Translations under genes and position numbers: made by a program
In this document: in pieces, positions 7,084 to 15,597 of the stretch
How the letters are laid out: each line of letters starts with the position of its first letter
Numbering within the stretch: position 1 is the stretch's first letter
NCBI RefSeq assembly: GCF_002006355.2
Contig: NZ_CP096980.1
Coordinates: 4,464,001-4,528,000 of the forward strand
Source: Clostridium felsineum DSM 794
Lineage (GTDB): Bacteria; Bacillota; Clostridia; Clostridiales; Clostridiaceae
Direction: 5' to 3'
DNA length: 64,000 nucleotides
Notes under the pieces: model-generated
Database searches by the model: none
The model's input: the letters and a program-made list of their open reading frames with translations, nothing else
Told to the model about the DNA's origin: nothing

Positions 7084-7776
7084 TTATCTCCCTCTACAAA
7101 AGCCAGCACCTACAACTGAATTTTTCTCTCCTAATCCAACTGCCATTGCTACAAATGCAGCTTTTTGAGCATTTTCATTGTCTTCAATTTCTAATGACAC
7201 TTTATTTCCTAAGAGTTTTATTCCACCTTTGTAATTGAAGTACATAGGGAATCTATTTTTAAATTGAATCTTTTCTATAAATGTTCCGCTTAAATCTATA
7301 TCATCGTTAAAAAGATTTTTGTATTTCTTTTCTAGGTTTGCCTCTATCCTAGTCATAAATATATTCAGCTTGTCACTTTGAAGCCAAGGTTCATCATTTA
7401 CTGTGATTATTACAGGATTAATAGTATATAGTTCCTTTATTTTTTTCATTTGAACTTCATTAAAGGAAATTGATATAACTTCAAAGTCATAATTTATTAG
7501 ATTAATCATGCAGTTTTGCAGCTTTTGCATAAGCCCTTGTTCAATGCCTCTTATTCTGAAAACATACAGCCTACCTTTTTTGTAAACTTTGTCTTTTTCC
7601 AGAGGATATAAATTGTCAAAGACATAATTTTTAAACTGGTTTTTAGGATGTATTTCCTTTAATTCTTCATCTAAAATCATAGACTTATCTATATTTCTAC
7701 CAATAATATACCCACTGTCTGCATAAAATATATCTTTTTTCAGCATTACTGTTACTATTAGTTCAAAATATTTCAT
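7084..7776 (-). CDS. cas6: Orphan Cas6-like CRISPR endoribonuclease
   Basis: A 230-residue protein resembling Cas6, the RAMP-fold RNase that cuts CRISPR precursor RNA. The C-terminus VGLGEKNSVVGAGFC is the glycine-rich loop of Cas6. H43 in EIHPKNQFKNYVF sits where the family keeps its catalytic histidine, followed by the conserved LYPLEKDKVYKKGRLYVFRIR stretch. Length suits Cas6. No other cas gene and no CRISPR array lies in this window, so it is an orphan. It precedes the unknown 125-residue gene by 15 bases, and a second, decayed copy of the module lies at 5440-6018. It may process another RNA or serve an array elsewhere. The family call rests on motif recall. Confidence 0.72.
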   Translation of the reverse strand: MKYFELIVTVMLKKDIFYADSGYIIGRNIDKSMILDEELKEIHPKNQFKNYVFDNLYPLEKDKVYKKGRLYVFRIRGIEQGLMQKLQNCMINLINYDFEVISISFNEVQMKKIKELYTINPVIITVNDEPWLQSDKLNIFMTRIEANLEKKYKNLFNDDIDLSGTFIEKIQFKNRFPMYFNYKGGIKLLGNKVSLEIEDNENAQKAAFVAMAVGLGEKNSVVGAGFCRGR

Positions 7777-7868
7777 TATAAACTCCTTACTTGTAATTAA
7801 ATGAATTTTATGTATATACTGCCGTTAACATTTTTATTATTTATTTTTTGTCATTTTGTATATAAAAA

Positions 7869-7895
7869 TACCCATATCTTTTAAAAATATGGGTA
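7869..7895 (-). terminator. Terminator of the metB-metC operon
   Basis: TACCCATAT and ATATGGGTA form a 9-bp stem with a 9-base loop, followed on the minus strand by TTTTTATATAC. It lies 23 bp past the metC stop. Confidence 0.8.
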
Positions 7896-7917
7896 CTTTT
7901 AATATATTTCTTATTTA

Positions 7918-9051
7918 TTATTCCAATGCTATCTTAAAATTTTCAATTAAATCCTCTAAATCTTCAAGTCCTACGGAGACTCTTATTAGGTTATCTCCTA
8001 TTCCAAGCTTAATTCTTTCATTGTGTGGAATTTCTGCGTGGGACATTTTGGCTGGATATGAGATTATTGTTTCTACACCGCCAAGGCTTACTCCAACTGC
8101 AGCACATTTTATTTTTTTCATGAAGCTTTTAGCCTTTTCGGTGCTGCTGGCTTCAAAAGATAGTACAGCTCCTGCGCCTGAGGCTTGTGAAAAGTGTATT
8201 TCTCTTCCTATATGACTTGGCATTCCTGGATAATACACTCTATCTACAAATTTGTTTAGTAATAGCCATTTTGCTAGTTCTGTGGCGTTATTTTGCTGAT
8301 AGTTAAGTCTAATCTTTAGGGTCTTTATTCCTCTTAATAATAGCCAGGAGTCCTGTGGGCTTAGTACTGCTCCAAATGCATTTTGAACGAAATATATTTT
8401 ATCTGCTAGTTCTTTTGTTTTTGCAACAACTAATCCTGCTATTATATCACTGTGTCCATTTAAAAACTTTGTAGCGCTGTGAACTACTATGTCTACTCCA
8501 AGCTCTAGTGGTCGCTGAAGATATGGGGACATAAAGGTGTTGTCTGCAATTACTAAAAGGTTAAATTCTTTAGCAAGCTTTACGATTTCTCTTATGTCAG
8601 TTACCTTCATTAATGGGTTAGACGGTGTTTCTATATAAATAGCTTTTGTGTTGTCTTTTATTGAGTATCTTACTTCTTCTATGTTGGTTGTATCAACGAA
8701 TTCACATTCTACTTCAAATTTCGAAAAAAATTCTGTTGTTATTCTATATGTTCCTCCATAAACATCCTTAGGTACAATTATGTGGTCATGAGCTGAAAAA
8801 ATGCTTAATACAGAAGATATTGCAGCCATACCTGATGAAAATGCAAAGCCTTTATAGCCACCTTCTAATAGTGCTATAGTTTTTTCCAATGCTTCACGTG
8901 TTGGATTTCCTGATCTTGAATAGTCATAAACTATATTTCCATCTATGTTTTCTTGGTGAAAGGTAGAGGTTTGATATATAGGTGTTGTGATTGCTCCTGT
9001 TCTTTTATCTCCTTCAAATCCACTGTGTATAAGTTTAGTTCCGAATTTCAT
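7918..9051 (-). CDS. metC: Cystathionine beta/gamma-lyase-type PLP enzyme
   Basis: A 377-residue Cys/Met-metabolism PLP enzyme. YSRSGNPTR (44-52) and SSGMAAI bind the cofactor phosphate, and K195 in HSATKFLNGH forms the Schiff base. In the S-box context the likely role is cleaving cystathionine to homocysteine (or cysteine). Methionine gamma-lyase and O-acetylhomoserine sulfhydrylase share the fold and cannot be excluded. It follows the paralogous gene at 9065 by 13 bp and shares its SAM riboswitch. The two are about half identical by eye, indicating an old tandem duplication with specialisation. Confidence 0.82.
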   Translation of the reverse strand: MKFGTKLIHSGFEGDKRTGAITTPIYQTSTFHQENIDGNIVYDYSRSGNPTREALEKTIALLEGGYKGFAFSSGMAAISSVLSIFSAHDHIIVPKDVYGGTYRITTEFFSKFEVECEFVDTTNIEEVRYSIKDNTKAIYIETPSNPLMKVTDIREIVKLAKEFNLLVIADNTFMSPYLQRPLELGVDIVVHSATKFLNGHSDIIAGLVVAKTKELADKIYFVQNAFGAVLSPQDSWLLLRGIKTLKIRLNYQQNNATELAKWLLLNKFVDRVYYPGMPSHIGREIHFSQASGAGAVLSFEASSTEKAKSFMKKIKCAAVGVSLGGVETIISYPAKMSHAEIPHNERIKLGIGDNLIRVSVGLEDLEDLIENFKIALE

Positions 9052-9064
9052 TTAAATTTCCCCC

Positions 9065-10222
9065 TTATTTTGTGCCGATAGCTCTTTTCAAATCTTTTAT
9101 TAAATCCTGTGCGTTTTCAATTCCTACTGAAAGTCTTAAAAGTTTATCTGTTACTCCTAAGCGCTGTCTTATATCGTCTGGTATATCTGCATGGGTTTGT
9201 GTGTATGGATAGGTTATTAAACTCTCTACCCCTCCAAGGCTTTCAGCAAATATTATGACTTTTACTCTTTCAAGAATTTTTTCTACAGTTTCCTTACTGT
9301 CTACATAAAATGAGATCATACCTCCAAAACCAGATGCTTCATTTTTTAAAATGTCATGACCTTCATGCTCTTCTAGACCTGGATACAAAACCTTGATCAC
9401 CTTTTCCTGCTTTTTTAAAAAATCTGCTATTTTGATGGCGTTTTCCTGCTGCCTATCAAGTCTTATATGAAGAGTTTTTATTCCTCTTAAAATTAGCCAA
9501 CTGTCAAAGGGTGCTAGCACTGCTCCAATGGAATTTTGTATAAACCTCAATTTTTCAGTTAACTTCTCATCATTTAAAATAACAAAACCAGCTAGGGCAT
9601 CATTATGTCCACAAAGATATTTAGTTCCACTATGAATAACTATGTCTGCTCCTAAGTTAAGAGGTTTTTGATAGTATGGTGTCATAAATGTATTGTCTAC
9701 TATTAGTAGTGCATTGTGTTTTTTAGAAAGTTTGCTAACCTCTTTAATATCCGTAATTTTCATAAGTGGATTTGTTGGCGTTTCTAAATATATAGCTTTT
9801 GTGTTGTTTTTTATTTCTTTTTCTATGTTTGAAATATTCGTTGTATCTGTATATGTGACTTCAATACCATAATTTTTATAAATTTCTTCAAATATTCTAT
9901 AGGTTCCACCGTACAAATCATCTGATACAATTATGTGATCTCCACTTGCAAATATAGTGAGTATACCTGATATTGCAGCCATTCCAGAAGAATATGCAAG
10001 ACACGCTTTTCCGTTTTCAAGGTCTGCAACAGTTTTTTCAACTTCATCTCTAGTTGGATTTGCTGTTCTTGAGTAGTCATATCCTGTGCTTTTATTTAAG
10101 CCCTCATGTCTAAAGGTTGAGCTTTGGTATATTGGATAACTTATAGACCCAGTTCTAATCTCAAAACCACTTCTACCGTGAACAGCTTTTGTTTCAAATT
10201 TTGTACACTCTATATCTTCCAT
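9065..10222 (-). CDS. metB: Cystathionine gamma-synthase-type PLP enzyme
   Basis: A 385-residue member of the same family. It has YSRTANPTR, YSSGMAAISGIL and the PLP lysine in IVIHSGTKYLCGHNDALAGF. First gene after an S-box riboswitch, it most likely joins an acylated homoserine to cysteine to form cystathionine, or uses sulfide directly; the gene at 7918 would then cleave cystathionine. The ATG at 10222 follows a GGGAGG site, and the leader terminator sits only 30 bp upstream. Assignment of synthase to this copy and lyase to the next follows operon order and residue flavour, so it is moderately rather than fully secure. Confidence 0.8.
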   Translation of the reverse strand: MEDIECTKFETKAVHGRSGFEIRTGSISYPIYQSSTFRHEGLNKSTGYDYSRTANPTRDEVEKTVADLENGKACLAYSSGMAAISGILTIFASGDHIIVSDDLYGGTYRIFEEIYKNYGIEVTYTDTTNISNIEKEIKNNTKAIYLETPTNPLMKITDIKEVSKLSKKHNALLIVDNTFMTPYYQKPLNLGADIVIHSGTKYLCGHNDALAGFVILNDEKLTEKLRFIQNSIGAVLAPFDSWLILRGIKTLHIRLDRQQENAIKIADFLKKQEKVIKVLYPGLEEHEGHDILKNEASGFGGMISFYVDSKETVEKILERVKVIIFAESLGGVESLITYPYTQTHADIPDDIRQRLGVTDKLLRLSVGIENAQDLIKDLKRAIGTK

Positions 10223-10251
10223 AATTTTTTTCCTCCCATTTTATAAAAAAT

Positions 10252-10290
10252 AAAACTGCTCCTTATCCATAAAAAATAAGAAGCAGTTTT
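10252..10290 (-). terminator. SAM-controlled leader terminator
   Basis: On the minus strand AAAACTGCTTCTTAT pairs with ATAAGGAGCAGTTTT and is followed by ATTTTTTATAA. It lies between the S-box aptamer and metB and is the expression platform that stops transcription when SAM is bound. Confidence 0.9.
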
Positions 10291-10297
10291 AAAAACA

Positions 10298-10398
10298 TTC
10301 TCATCTCTCAGGATAAACCTGTAGGAATTAGCACATTTCCAAATACATGGATGTTGCCGGACTTCATAGGGCCTATCCCTCCGTCACTCTTGATAAGA
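10298..10398 (-). ncRNA. SAM-I (S-box) riboswitch
   Basis: Read leftward, this has the S-box core in order: CTTATCAAGAG, GGAGGGA, GGCCC-ATGAAGTCCGGCAAC, a variable arm, GTGCTAATTCCTAC, and CCTGAGAGATGAG. Those blocks form P1-P4 and the SAM pocket. It lies in the leader of metB-metC and is followed at once by an intrinsic terminator, so high SAM should turn the operon off. Confidence 0.95.
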
Positions 10399-10436
10399 AA
10401 CAATTTATTTAGTTTTCGTATTTGTTTAGTATGATT

Positions 10437-10465
10437 ATTATATACCTTATTTATAAGAATGTCTA
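10437..10465 (-). promoter_or_regulatory. Sigma-A promoter of the S-box metB-metC operon
   Basis: On the minus strand TAGACA (-35) and a perfect TATAAT (-10) are separated by 17 bp. It sits about 40 bp upstream of the riboswitch start, the expected distance. Confidence 0.8.
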
Positions 10466-10678
10466 GTATTTTTGTATTGTATAATTCTATAATTTAAAAA
10501 TTGCTGTCTCAAAGGTCTTCCTTTGGCATTTTTTTTATGTATTTCCTCTTGACTCCTATATTTCTGCAAATTATAATATGTTTTATACATAAAATTTAAT
10601 GTTGTTTATAATCTTTTTAAATAATGTTGGTGAAAATATGTATTTTTTTACAGTAGTTACAAAGGATGTGTGGTTACA

Positions 10679-11371
10679 TTGAAGAAAAAGAAAAAGATAT
10701 TAATCGCAGCTGCAACCTTGTTAGTTTTATTAACTACAGGATGTTCAAGTAAAAAACAAACTTCTGACAACACTTCAACCGTAAAAGCCGCTACCAAAGC
10801 CAAGCAAAAATGGGTTCTTAGCGATACTACCGCTGACCTAAAATCAAAATATAGTATATCCCAAACAGAATTTGTATCTAATGGTCAGGATATTATAAAT
10901 ATATTAAAAGATTTGTGCGATAAAGAAGGAATTACTTATACAACCAATTACAAGTATTCTAAGGGTCATTGGTTATCTTTCGATACTGGAAACATCAAAT
11001 TAAAAAGTGAAAAGGGACATTCTTATACTATTTCATATACAGGAGATATTATAACTGCCTCCAACACTTCAAATGCTTTTAACAATGTTGAAATTGACGT
11101 CTCACAAAAAGATACGGGTAAACCCTTTGATGCTGACTCTTGCAAATTTCTAAAAAAAATCATAGTAAAATTAACTGATAATAACGATTATAATTTTAAA
11201 AGCTTTAATGATGCTGTTAAACAGGTGGATAAGGATTGTACTAAGAAAGTTTTATCAGACAGGTTAAAAACCAATTCAAAATCCTTTGAAACTGTACGAA
11301 TTGTTAAATATAGCGAAAATAAAGATACTTTAGAATATAAATTTGTTACAGGAAAAATGAATTTAAAATAA
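10679..11371 (+). CDS. Unknown lipoprotein
   Basis: A lipoprotein of about 230 residues. The start is probably TTG at 10679, 12 bases after AAAGGA; the in-frame GTG at 10670 is only 3 bases from that site. KKKKKILIAAATLLVLLTTGC is a lipoprotein signal with the cysteine near residue 22. The mature part begins with a Ser/Thr/Lys-rich linker and continues with about 190 residues resembling no domain I can name, with no catalytic motif. It is monocistronic, between the divergent met operon and a terminator. It should be anchored on the outer face of the membrane; function unknown. Confidence 0.75.
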   Translation: MKKKKKILIAAATLLVLLTTGCSSKKQTSDNTSTVKAATKAKQKWVLSDTTADLKSKYSISQTEFVSNGQDIINILKDLCDKEGITYTTNYKYSKGHWLSFDTGNIKLKSEKGHSYTISYTGDIITASNTSNAFNNVEIDVSQKDTGKPFDADSCKFLKKIIVKLTDNNDYNFKSFNDAVKQVDKDCTKKVLSDRLKTNSKSFETVRIVKYSENKDTLEYKFVTGKMNLK

Positions 11372-11377
11372 TTTAAT

Positions 11378-11413
11378 AAGACACATTCTAACAAAATATT
11401 AGAACGTGTCTTT
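11378..11413 (+). terminator. Terminator of the lipoprotein gene
   Basis: AAGACACATTCTAA pairs with TTAGAACGTGTCTT across a 7-base loop, followed by TATAT. It lies 7 bp past the stop and could also serve the convergent gene at 11470. Confidence 0.75.
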
Positions 11414-11469
11414 ATATAAAAAACCTTAGATAGTATTGTATGGCCTATTTAAAAAACGCTTTTAAGTTT

Positions 11470-11748
11470 TTATGCTATCATTCTTTTTACAAATTCATTA
11501 ACATCTTCAATTTTTAAAAGCTCTTTCTTTTGGAATGCTCTATCTGCTACTCCATTTGACATTTTTAATTTTATATTTAATGGTTGAGGTCCACCGTTTT
11601 TCTTTAAATCTTCATAAAATTGAGTATATCTTTCTTGTTCTGTTCCTTCATAAGTGCAATCATTGTAGTTAAAGTAATCTGTTGAAAAAGAATATTCAAT
11701 TTTAAAATCCTCTGGACTCCCTGTTATTTTTATCTTAAATAATTTCAT
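11470..11748 (-). CDS. Small unknown protein
   Basis: A 92-residue protein, ATG at 11748 behind AGGAGG. It starts MKLFKIKITGSPEDFKIEYSF and ends with a charged helix (ELLKIEDVNEFVKRMIA). No signal, membrane segment or known motif is seen. A large gap and a hairpin at 11803-11833 separate it from the cellobiose operon, so it seems to be its own transcription unit. Function unknown. Confidence 0.65.
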   Translation of the reverse strand: MKLFKIKITGSPEDFKIEYSFSTDYFNYNDCTYEGTEQERYTQFYEDLKKNGGPQPLNIKLKMSNGVADRAFQKKELLKIEDVNEFVKRMIA

Positions 11749-11802
11749 TTCTAATCCTCCTAATATACTATATTTACTATGTATAACTTGAATTTAATTG
11801 TA

Positions 11803-11833
11803 GGATTAGCCCAAAGAAAGCTTGAGCTAATCC
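11803..11833 (-). terminator. Hairpin downstream of the cellobiose PTS operon
   Basis: GGATTAGC and GCTAATCC form a GC-containing 8-bp stem 20 bp past the celB stop. The T-tract is weak (TACAATTAAATT on the minus strand), so this is a probable but imperfect terminator. Confidence 0.55.
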
Positions 11834-11853
11834 ACCAATTAATAATTAATTTT

Positions 11854-13209
11854 TTACTCTTCTGCCTCTCCAGATATTTCTTCCTGGAAGTATTCTTTGT
11901 CAAGTGCCTTAAAGAATGGGAAGTAAACTATAGCTGCTATTGCTATTATTACAAGCTGAAGAACTGCTCCTCGCCAACCTGCTACTATAAGTCCTGATAG
12001 TATAGGTGGTGTAGTCCATATCGCTTGAACAGCTGTAAAGCAAGGTACCAAACCAGTATATATTGCAAAGTAAGTTAATATTCCTGAAACAAGAGGGCAA
12101 ACTAAAAATGGTATAAACATAAGTGGATTCAAAACTATTGGAAGACCGAAAAGAACTGGCTCGTTTATATTAAAACAACCTGGAACTAATGCAAGTCTAC
12201 CTAACTGTTTAAGACGTTGTGATCTAGCAAATAAGAAACATGCTGCAACAAGTCCTAATGTTATTCCTGAACCTCCTAATGTTATAAAGTTATCTTGGAA
12301 CTGCTGACATACTATGTGAGCATTTTTTCCAGCTCCTGAAGCTACTAATGCATGACCAGCTTTAAAAACATCCTGGTTTGCTAAAGTGTTTGCTTGGTAT
12401 ATTGATCCCATAACACCACCTATAAGAGTAGCACCATGAACACCAAAGAACCAGAAGAAAGATATAACAAATGGTATTGCTATTGCTCCACCTAATGAGT
12501 CCGTTATTCCTTGTAGTGGAATTTGTAATACTTTATAAATCCATTCAAGTGCAGTTTGACCTGTAACAACATTAAAGAATATGAATATACACATTGCACC
12601 TGTTATAATAACAGCACCTGGAATTAGTGCTGAGAAAGCATTTGCAACACCTGATGGTACACTTTCTGGAAGCTTAATTCTTATGTCACGTTTTAAGAAC
12701 CATGAATAAATAAATCCTGTAAGTACTCCAATAATTATGGCAGCAATCATTCCTTTACCGCCAGTCCAGCCCTTAGGTATAACTGCTGAAACTTTATCTG
12801 CATGTTTCATTACAACTCCGCCAACTTTATCACCTATGTTAATTGGTGAATAACTTGGCATAACTATTAGAAATGCTACCGCACCCAAAAGTCCTGATGT
12901 TACAGGATCTTGGCCTTCATTTTTAGCATATTGAGCAGCTATTCCTATTACTGCTGCAATTGCCATAATATCGAAGGTTGAACCTGAAACTTGACTTAAT
13001 GGCACTGCCCAGTTTGGCCCAAATATTCCTGTCATCCAGCCTCCCCATGACTTAATTGGGAAATTAGCTATCAACAAAAATATTGATCCAACTAGAGTAA
13101 GTGGCATCGTGATTATAACACCGTCTTTTATGGCAGTTATAATTTTTGAATTAGCAAATTTCATTATCGGTGGCAAAATCTTCTCTTGAATGGTATCTAC
13201 TTTACTCAT
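11854..13209 (-). CDS. celB: Cellobiose/lichenan-type PTS EIIC permease
   Basis: A 451-residue membrane protein of the lactose/cellobiose PTS family EIIC. It opens ILPPIMKFANSKIITAIKDG, has about ten hydrophobic segments, and carries the family signature FFGVHGATLIGG near residues 253-264 and FNINEPVLFGLPIVLNP near 340-360. It forms the channel that takes up cellobiose or another beta-glucoside with concurrent 6-phosphorylation by EIIB. It is last in the operon EIIA-EIIB-bglA-EIIC, starting behind AGGAGG. Exact sugar unknown, but the phospho-beta-glucosidase in the operon supports a beta-glucoside. Confidence 0.92.
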   Translation of the reverse strand: MSKVDTIQEKILPPIMKFANSKIITAIKDGVIITMPLTLVGSIFLLIANFPIKSWGGWMTGIFGPNWAVPLSQVSGSTFDIMAIAAVIGIAAQYAKNEGQDPVTSGLLGAVAFLIVMPSYSPINIGDKVGGVVMKHADKVSAVIPKGWTGGKGMIAAIIIGVLTGFIYSWFLKRDIRIKLPESVPSGVANAFSALIPGAVIITGAMCIFIFFNVVTGQTALEWIYKVLQIPLQGITDSLGGAIAIPFVISFFWFFGVHGATLIGGVMGSIYQANTLANQDVFKAGHALVASGAGKNAHIVCQQFQDNFITLGGSGITLGLVAACFLFARSQRLKQLGRLALVPGCFNINEPVLFGLPIVLNPLMFIPFLVCPLVSGILTYFAIYTGLVPCFTAVQAIWTTPPILSGLIVAGWRGAVLQLVIIAIAAIVYFPFFKALDKEYFQEEISGEAEE

Positions 13210-13267
13210 TATTATAATTCCTCCTCGTATTTTTATATGATATATAGATATTATTAAGTCCTATAAA

Positions 13268-14677
13268 TTATATATTTTCACCTCTCTCTTCTATTACTTT
13301 TTTATACCAATAAAATGATAATTTCTTTTTTCTATCTAAGTTATGCTTCTGATCTATATATATAAAACCATACTGCTTTTTATATCCATTAAGCCAACTT
13401 AGAAGGTCAATTGCTGACCAAGCATAATATCCCTTAAGATTTATTCCCCTACTTATAGCTTCTTTTATTGCTTTTAAGTGTGCTTCTATAAACTTTATTC
13501 TAGGCATATCAAGGATCTCGTCCTCTATTATTGGGTCCTGATCTCCTAAACCGTTTTCAGTAATATAGATTTTTATATCACCATAATCTTTCTTTAATGC
13601 CTCAAGTCCAATGATTAGCGATTCAGGTGATATTTCCCATCCCCATTTAGTGTAAACTTTATCGTCCATCTTTACTGTCTTATAGAAGCCATCAAAAGAT
13701 GCATTTCCAGGTGCCCCTGTTGAGTTTTCTCTTGTTCTTTCTACTTTTTCCCCTGTGTCATAATTTTTTATTACTCTTTGAGGTTGATAATAGTTAAGTC
13801 CTATAAAATCATTTAGTGGTGCTGCTTCTTTTAATATATTTAATTCTTCATCTGTCCAATCTGGTAAAAATCCATTTTTCTCTATATTTTTAATTACATA
13901 CTCCGGATATTTACCCTTTAATATTGGATCGTAATACCATGTAATTTCATATTGATTTGCATGGTAAGCAGCTTTTTTGTTTTCTTCTTTGTCATCAACA
14001 CTGAAGGCTGGTGAGAAAACATGAGTAATACCAATTTCCCCATATTGGTTTAATTTCTTATATTCAATGACAGATTTTGCATGAGCTGTAAACACATTAT
14101 GTGTTGCCTGAAAATATTTTTTCACATCTCCTGATATACCAGGTGGATGAGCTCCTGTTAAGTATCCATTACTACAAAATACTATAGTTTCATTGAAGGT
14201 AATCCAATGCTTTACCCTATCTCCAAATGCCTCAAAACAAGCTTTTGCATATTTTACGAAAGCATCTACAGTTCTTTTATTAGTCCATCCTCCTACTTTC
14301 TCTAGTACCTCTGGCATATCCCAATGGTATAGGGTTACAAAAGGCACAATTCCATACTTTAAACATTCATCTATAAGATTATTATAAAATTCGATACCCT
14401 TTTCGTTTACTTCTCCATCTCCATCTGGTATTATCCTTGGCCATGAAACAGAAAACCTGTATGAATCAAGTCCCATCTCTGCCATTAATTTTATATCTTC
14501 TTTATATCTATGGTAATGATCTACTGCAACATCTCCATTTGTACCTTCAAAAGTCTTACCAGGTATCTTAGTGAATACATCCCAGTTAGATACTCCCTTT
14601 CCATCTTCATTCCAGGCACCTTCTACCTGATATGATGCAGAGGCGGCACCTAGAAAGAAATCTCTTGGAAACTTCAT
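13268..14677 (-). CDS. bglA: 6-phospho-beta-glucosidase, GH1
   Basis: A 469-residue glycoside hydrolase family 1 enzyme. The N-terminal FLGAASASYQVEGAWNEDGKG is the GH1 signature, TFNE (near 162-165) has the acid/base glutamate and YITENG (near 371-376) the nucleophile. It should cleave the phosphorylated disaccharide imported by the adjacent PTS into glucose and glucose 6-phosphate. It is third in the operon, behind AGGAGG, with EIIB 25 bp upstream. The operon context argues for phospho-beta-glucosidase rather than plain beta-glucosidase. Confidence 0.92.
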   Translation of the reverse strand: MKFPRDFFLGAASASYQVEGAWNEDGKGVSNWDVFTKIPGKTFEGTNGDVAVDHYHRYKEDIKLMAEMGLDSYRFSVSWPRIIPDGDGEVNEKGIEFYNNLIDECLKYGIVPFVTLYHWDMPEVLEKVGGWTNKRTVDAFVKYAKACFEAFGDRVKHWITFNETIVFCSNGYLTGAHPPGISGDVKKYFQATHNVFTAHAKSVIEYKKLNQYGEIGITHVFSPAFSVDDKEENKKAAYHANQYEITWYYDPILKGKYPEYVIKNIEKNGFLPDWTDEELNILKEAAPLNDFIGLNYYQPQRVIKNYDTGEKVERTRENSTGAPGNASFDGFYKTVKMDDKVYTKWGWEISPESLIIGLEALKKDYGDIKIYITENGLGDQDPIIEDEILDMPRIKFIEAHLKAIKEAISRGINLKGYYAWSAIDLLSWLNGYKKQYGFIYIDQKHNLDRKKKLSFYWYKKVIEERGENI

Positions 14678-14701
14678 TTTCTACCTCCTAAAATTCGTTT
14701 T

Positions 14702-15010
14702 TTATTTTTCTAAAACTTTTAATACATGACTTAAAACCTTTTCGCCATTAAGCATTCCATAATCTGCTGAGTTTATTACTTCAACTGGAACTCCCTTTGG
14801 TTCAAATATGCCCTTTGCTTTTGGTAAAAGAAACTTAACTTGAGGTCCAAGAAGCGCTATATCTGCCTTATCTGCATAATCAGCCATTTGAGCTTGTGGA
14901 TAAGCCTCTATAAATGCCTCTATATTTTTTGCTGCTGCCGCCTTCTTCATTTTTGTAACCAACATGCTAGTTGACATTCCTGCACTACAAAATAATAAAA
15001 TTCTAACCAT
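14702..15010 (-). CDS. celA: Cellobiose-type PTS EIIB
   Basis: A 102-residue EIIB of the lactose/cellobiose family. It opens with ILLFCSAGMSTSMLV, and C8 is the phosphorylated cysteine. It receives phosphate from EIIA and hands it to the sugar in EIIC. Size is normal for a free-standing EIIB. The ATG at 15010 follows AGGAGGAG, and EIIA lies 25 bp upstream. Confidence 0.93.
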   Translation of the reverse strand: MVRILLFCSAGMSTSMLVTKMKKAAAAKNIEAFIEAYPQAQMADYADKADIALLGPQVKFLLPKAKGIFEPKGVPVEVINSADYGMLNGEKVLSHVLKVLEK

Positions 15011-15035
15011 AATTACTCCTCCTAACGTTTACTTT

Positions 15036-15356
15036 CTATTTATTTGACAAAGCATTTATGGACTTTGTCATTTCAATCATTTCAGTTATAAGATTTTTTT
15101 CAGAAATTGTTGTCATTAATTGATCTTGCGCATGTACGAATAGTATTGAAACCTTTAATGCCTCACCCTCCGCTTCTTTTTGAAGCATTGAAGTCTGTAT
15201 ATTATGAGCTTCGCCTATGGCATTGTTTGCCTTACCTATTAATTCATCTATCTCATCATATTTTCCTTCTCTTGCTTTACCAAGTGCTTCATACATGTAA
15301 CTTCTTGCATCACCGGAATAAATTATTATATTCATTATTATTTGCTCTATATCCAT
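15036..15356 (-). CDS. Cellobiose/lactose-type PTS EIIA
   Basis: A 106-residue EIIA of the lactose/cellobiose family, an all-helical trimer-forming protein. H75 in LFVHAQDQLMT is the phosphorylation site. I use the ATG at 15356 because GGAGGGG lies 7 bases upstream; an in-frame TTG six codons earlier includes that site inside its reading frame. First gene of the sigma-54-controlled operon, 45 bp from the promoter. Confidence 0.92.
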   Translation of the reverse strand: MDIEQIIMNIIIYSGDARSYMYEALGKAREGKYDEIDELIGKANNAIGEAHNIQTSMLQKEAEGEALKVSILFVHAQDQLMTTISEKNLITEMIEMTKSINALSNK

Positions 15357-15400
15357 TCCTACCCCTCCAGACAAATACTTTTTTTCTCACTTATTCTTTA

Positions 15401-15419
15401 TAGCAAATACCGTGCCAAA
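15401..15419 (-). promoter_or_regulatory. Sigma-54 (-24/-12) promoter of the cellobiose PTS operon
   Basis: On the minus strand TTTGGCACGGTATTTGCTA matches the sigma-54 consensus TGGCAC-N5-TTGC perfectly. It faces the EIIA gene 45 bp away. The divergent gene encodes a sigma-54 activator with GAYTGA, so the pairing is very likely. Confidence 0.93.
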
Positions 15420-15463
15420 CACTTTTTATTATCTATAACCCTTTATTTTAAAGCACTGTTTTT

Positions 15464-15520
15464 TAGTGTTTGAACCTTATATCTAGTGTTTATATGTAAA
15501 CATTTTAGTGTTCAAACACT
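15464..15520. promoter_or_regulatory. Repeated upstream activator sites for the sigma-54 activator
   Basis: AGTGTT recurs at 15465, 15485 and 15507. The third is a near-palindrome AGTGTTCAAACACT, the second is AGTGTT-TATATG-TAAACA, the first AGTGTTTGAAC. They lie 45-120 bp upstream of the -24 element, the usual enhancer distance. Binding by the divergent activator is inferred. Confidence 0.6.
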
Positions 15521-15597
15521 TTTTTGCTGCATGTAGTAATATGTAAATTTTTATTGTATAATCAATATTAAGTAATTTTATATGGGGGTTTTCCAAC

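Noticed and set aside
11779..11997. 72-codon plus-strand frame over the celB terminus
   Set aside because: It overlaps celB in antisense and has no family features or ribosome site.
15107..15403. 98-codon plus-strand frame opposite the PTS EIIA gene
   Set aside because: It is the antisense shadow of EIIA and crosses the sigma-54 promoter; no ribosome site.
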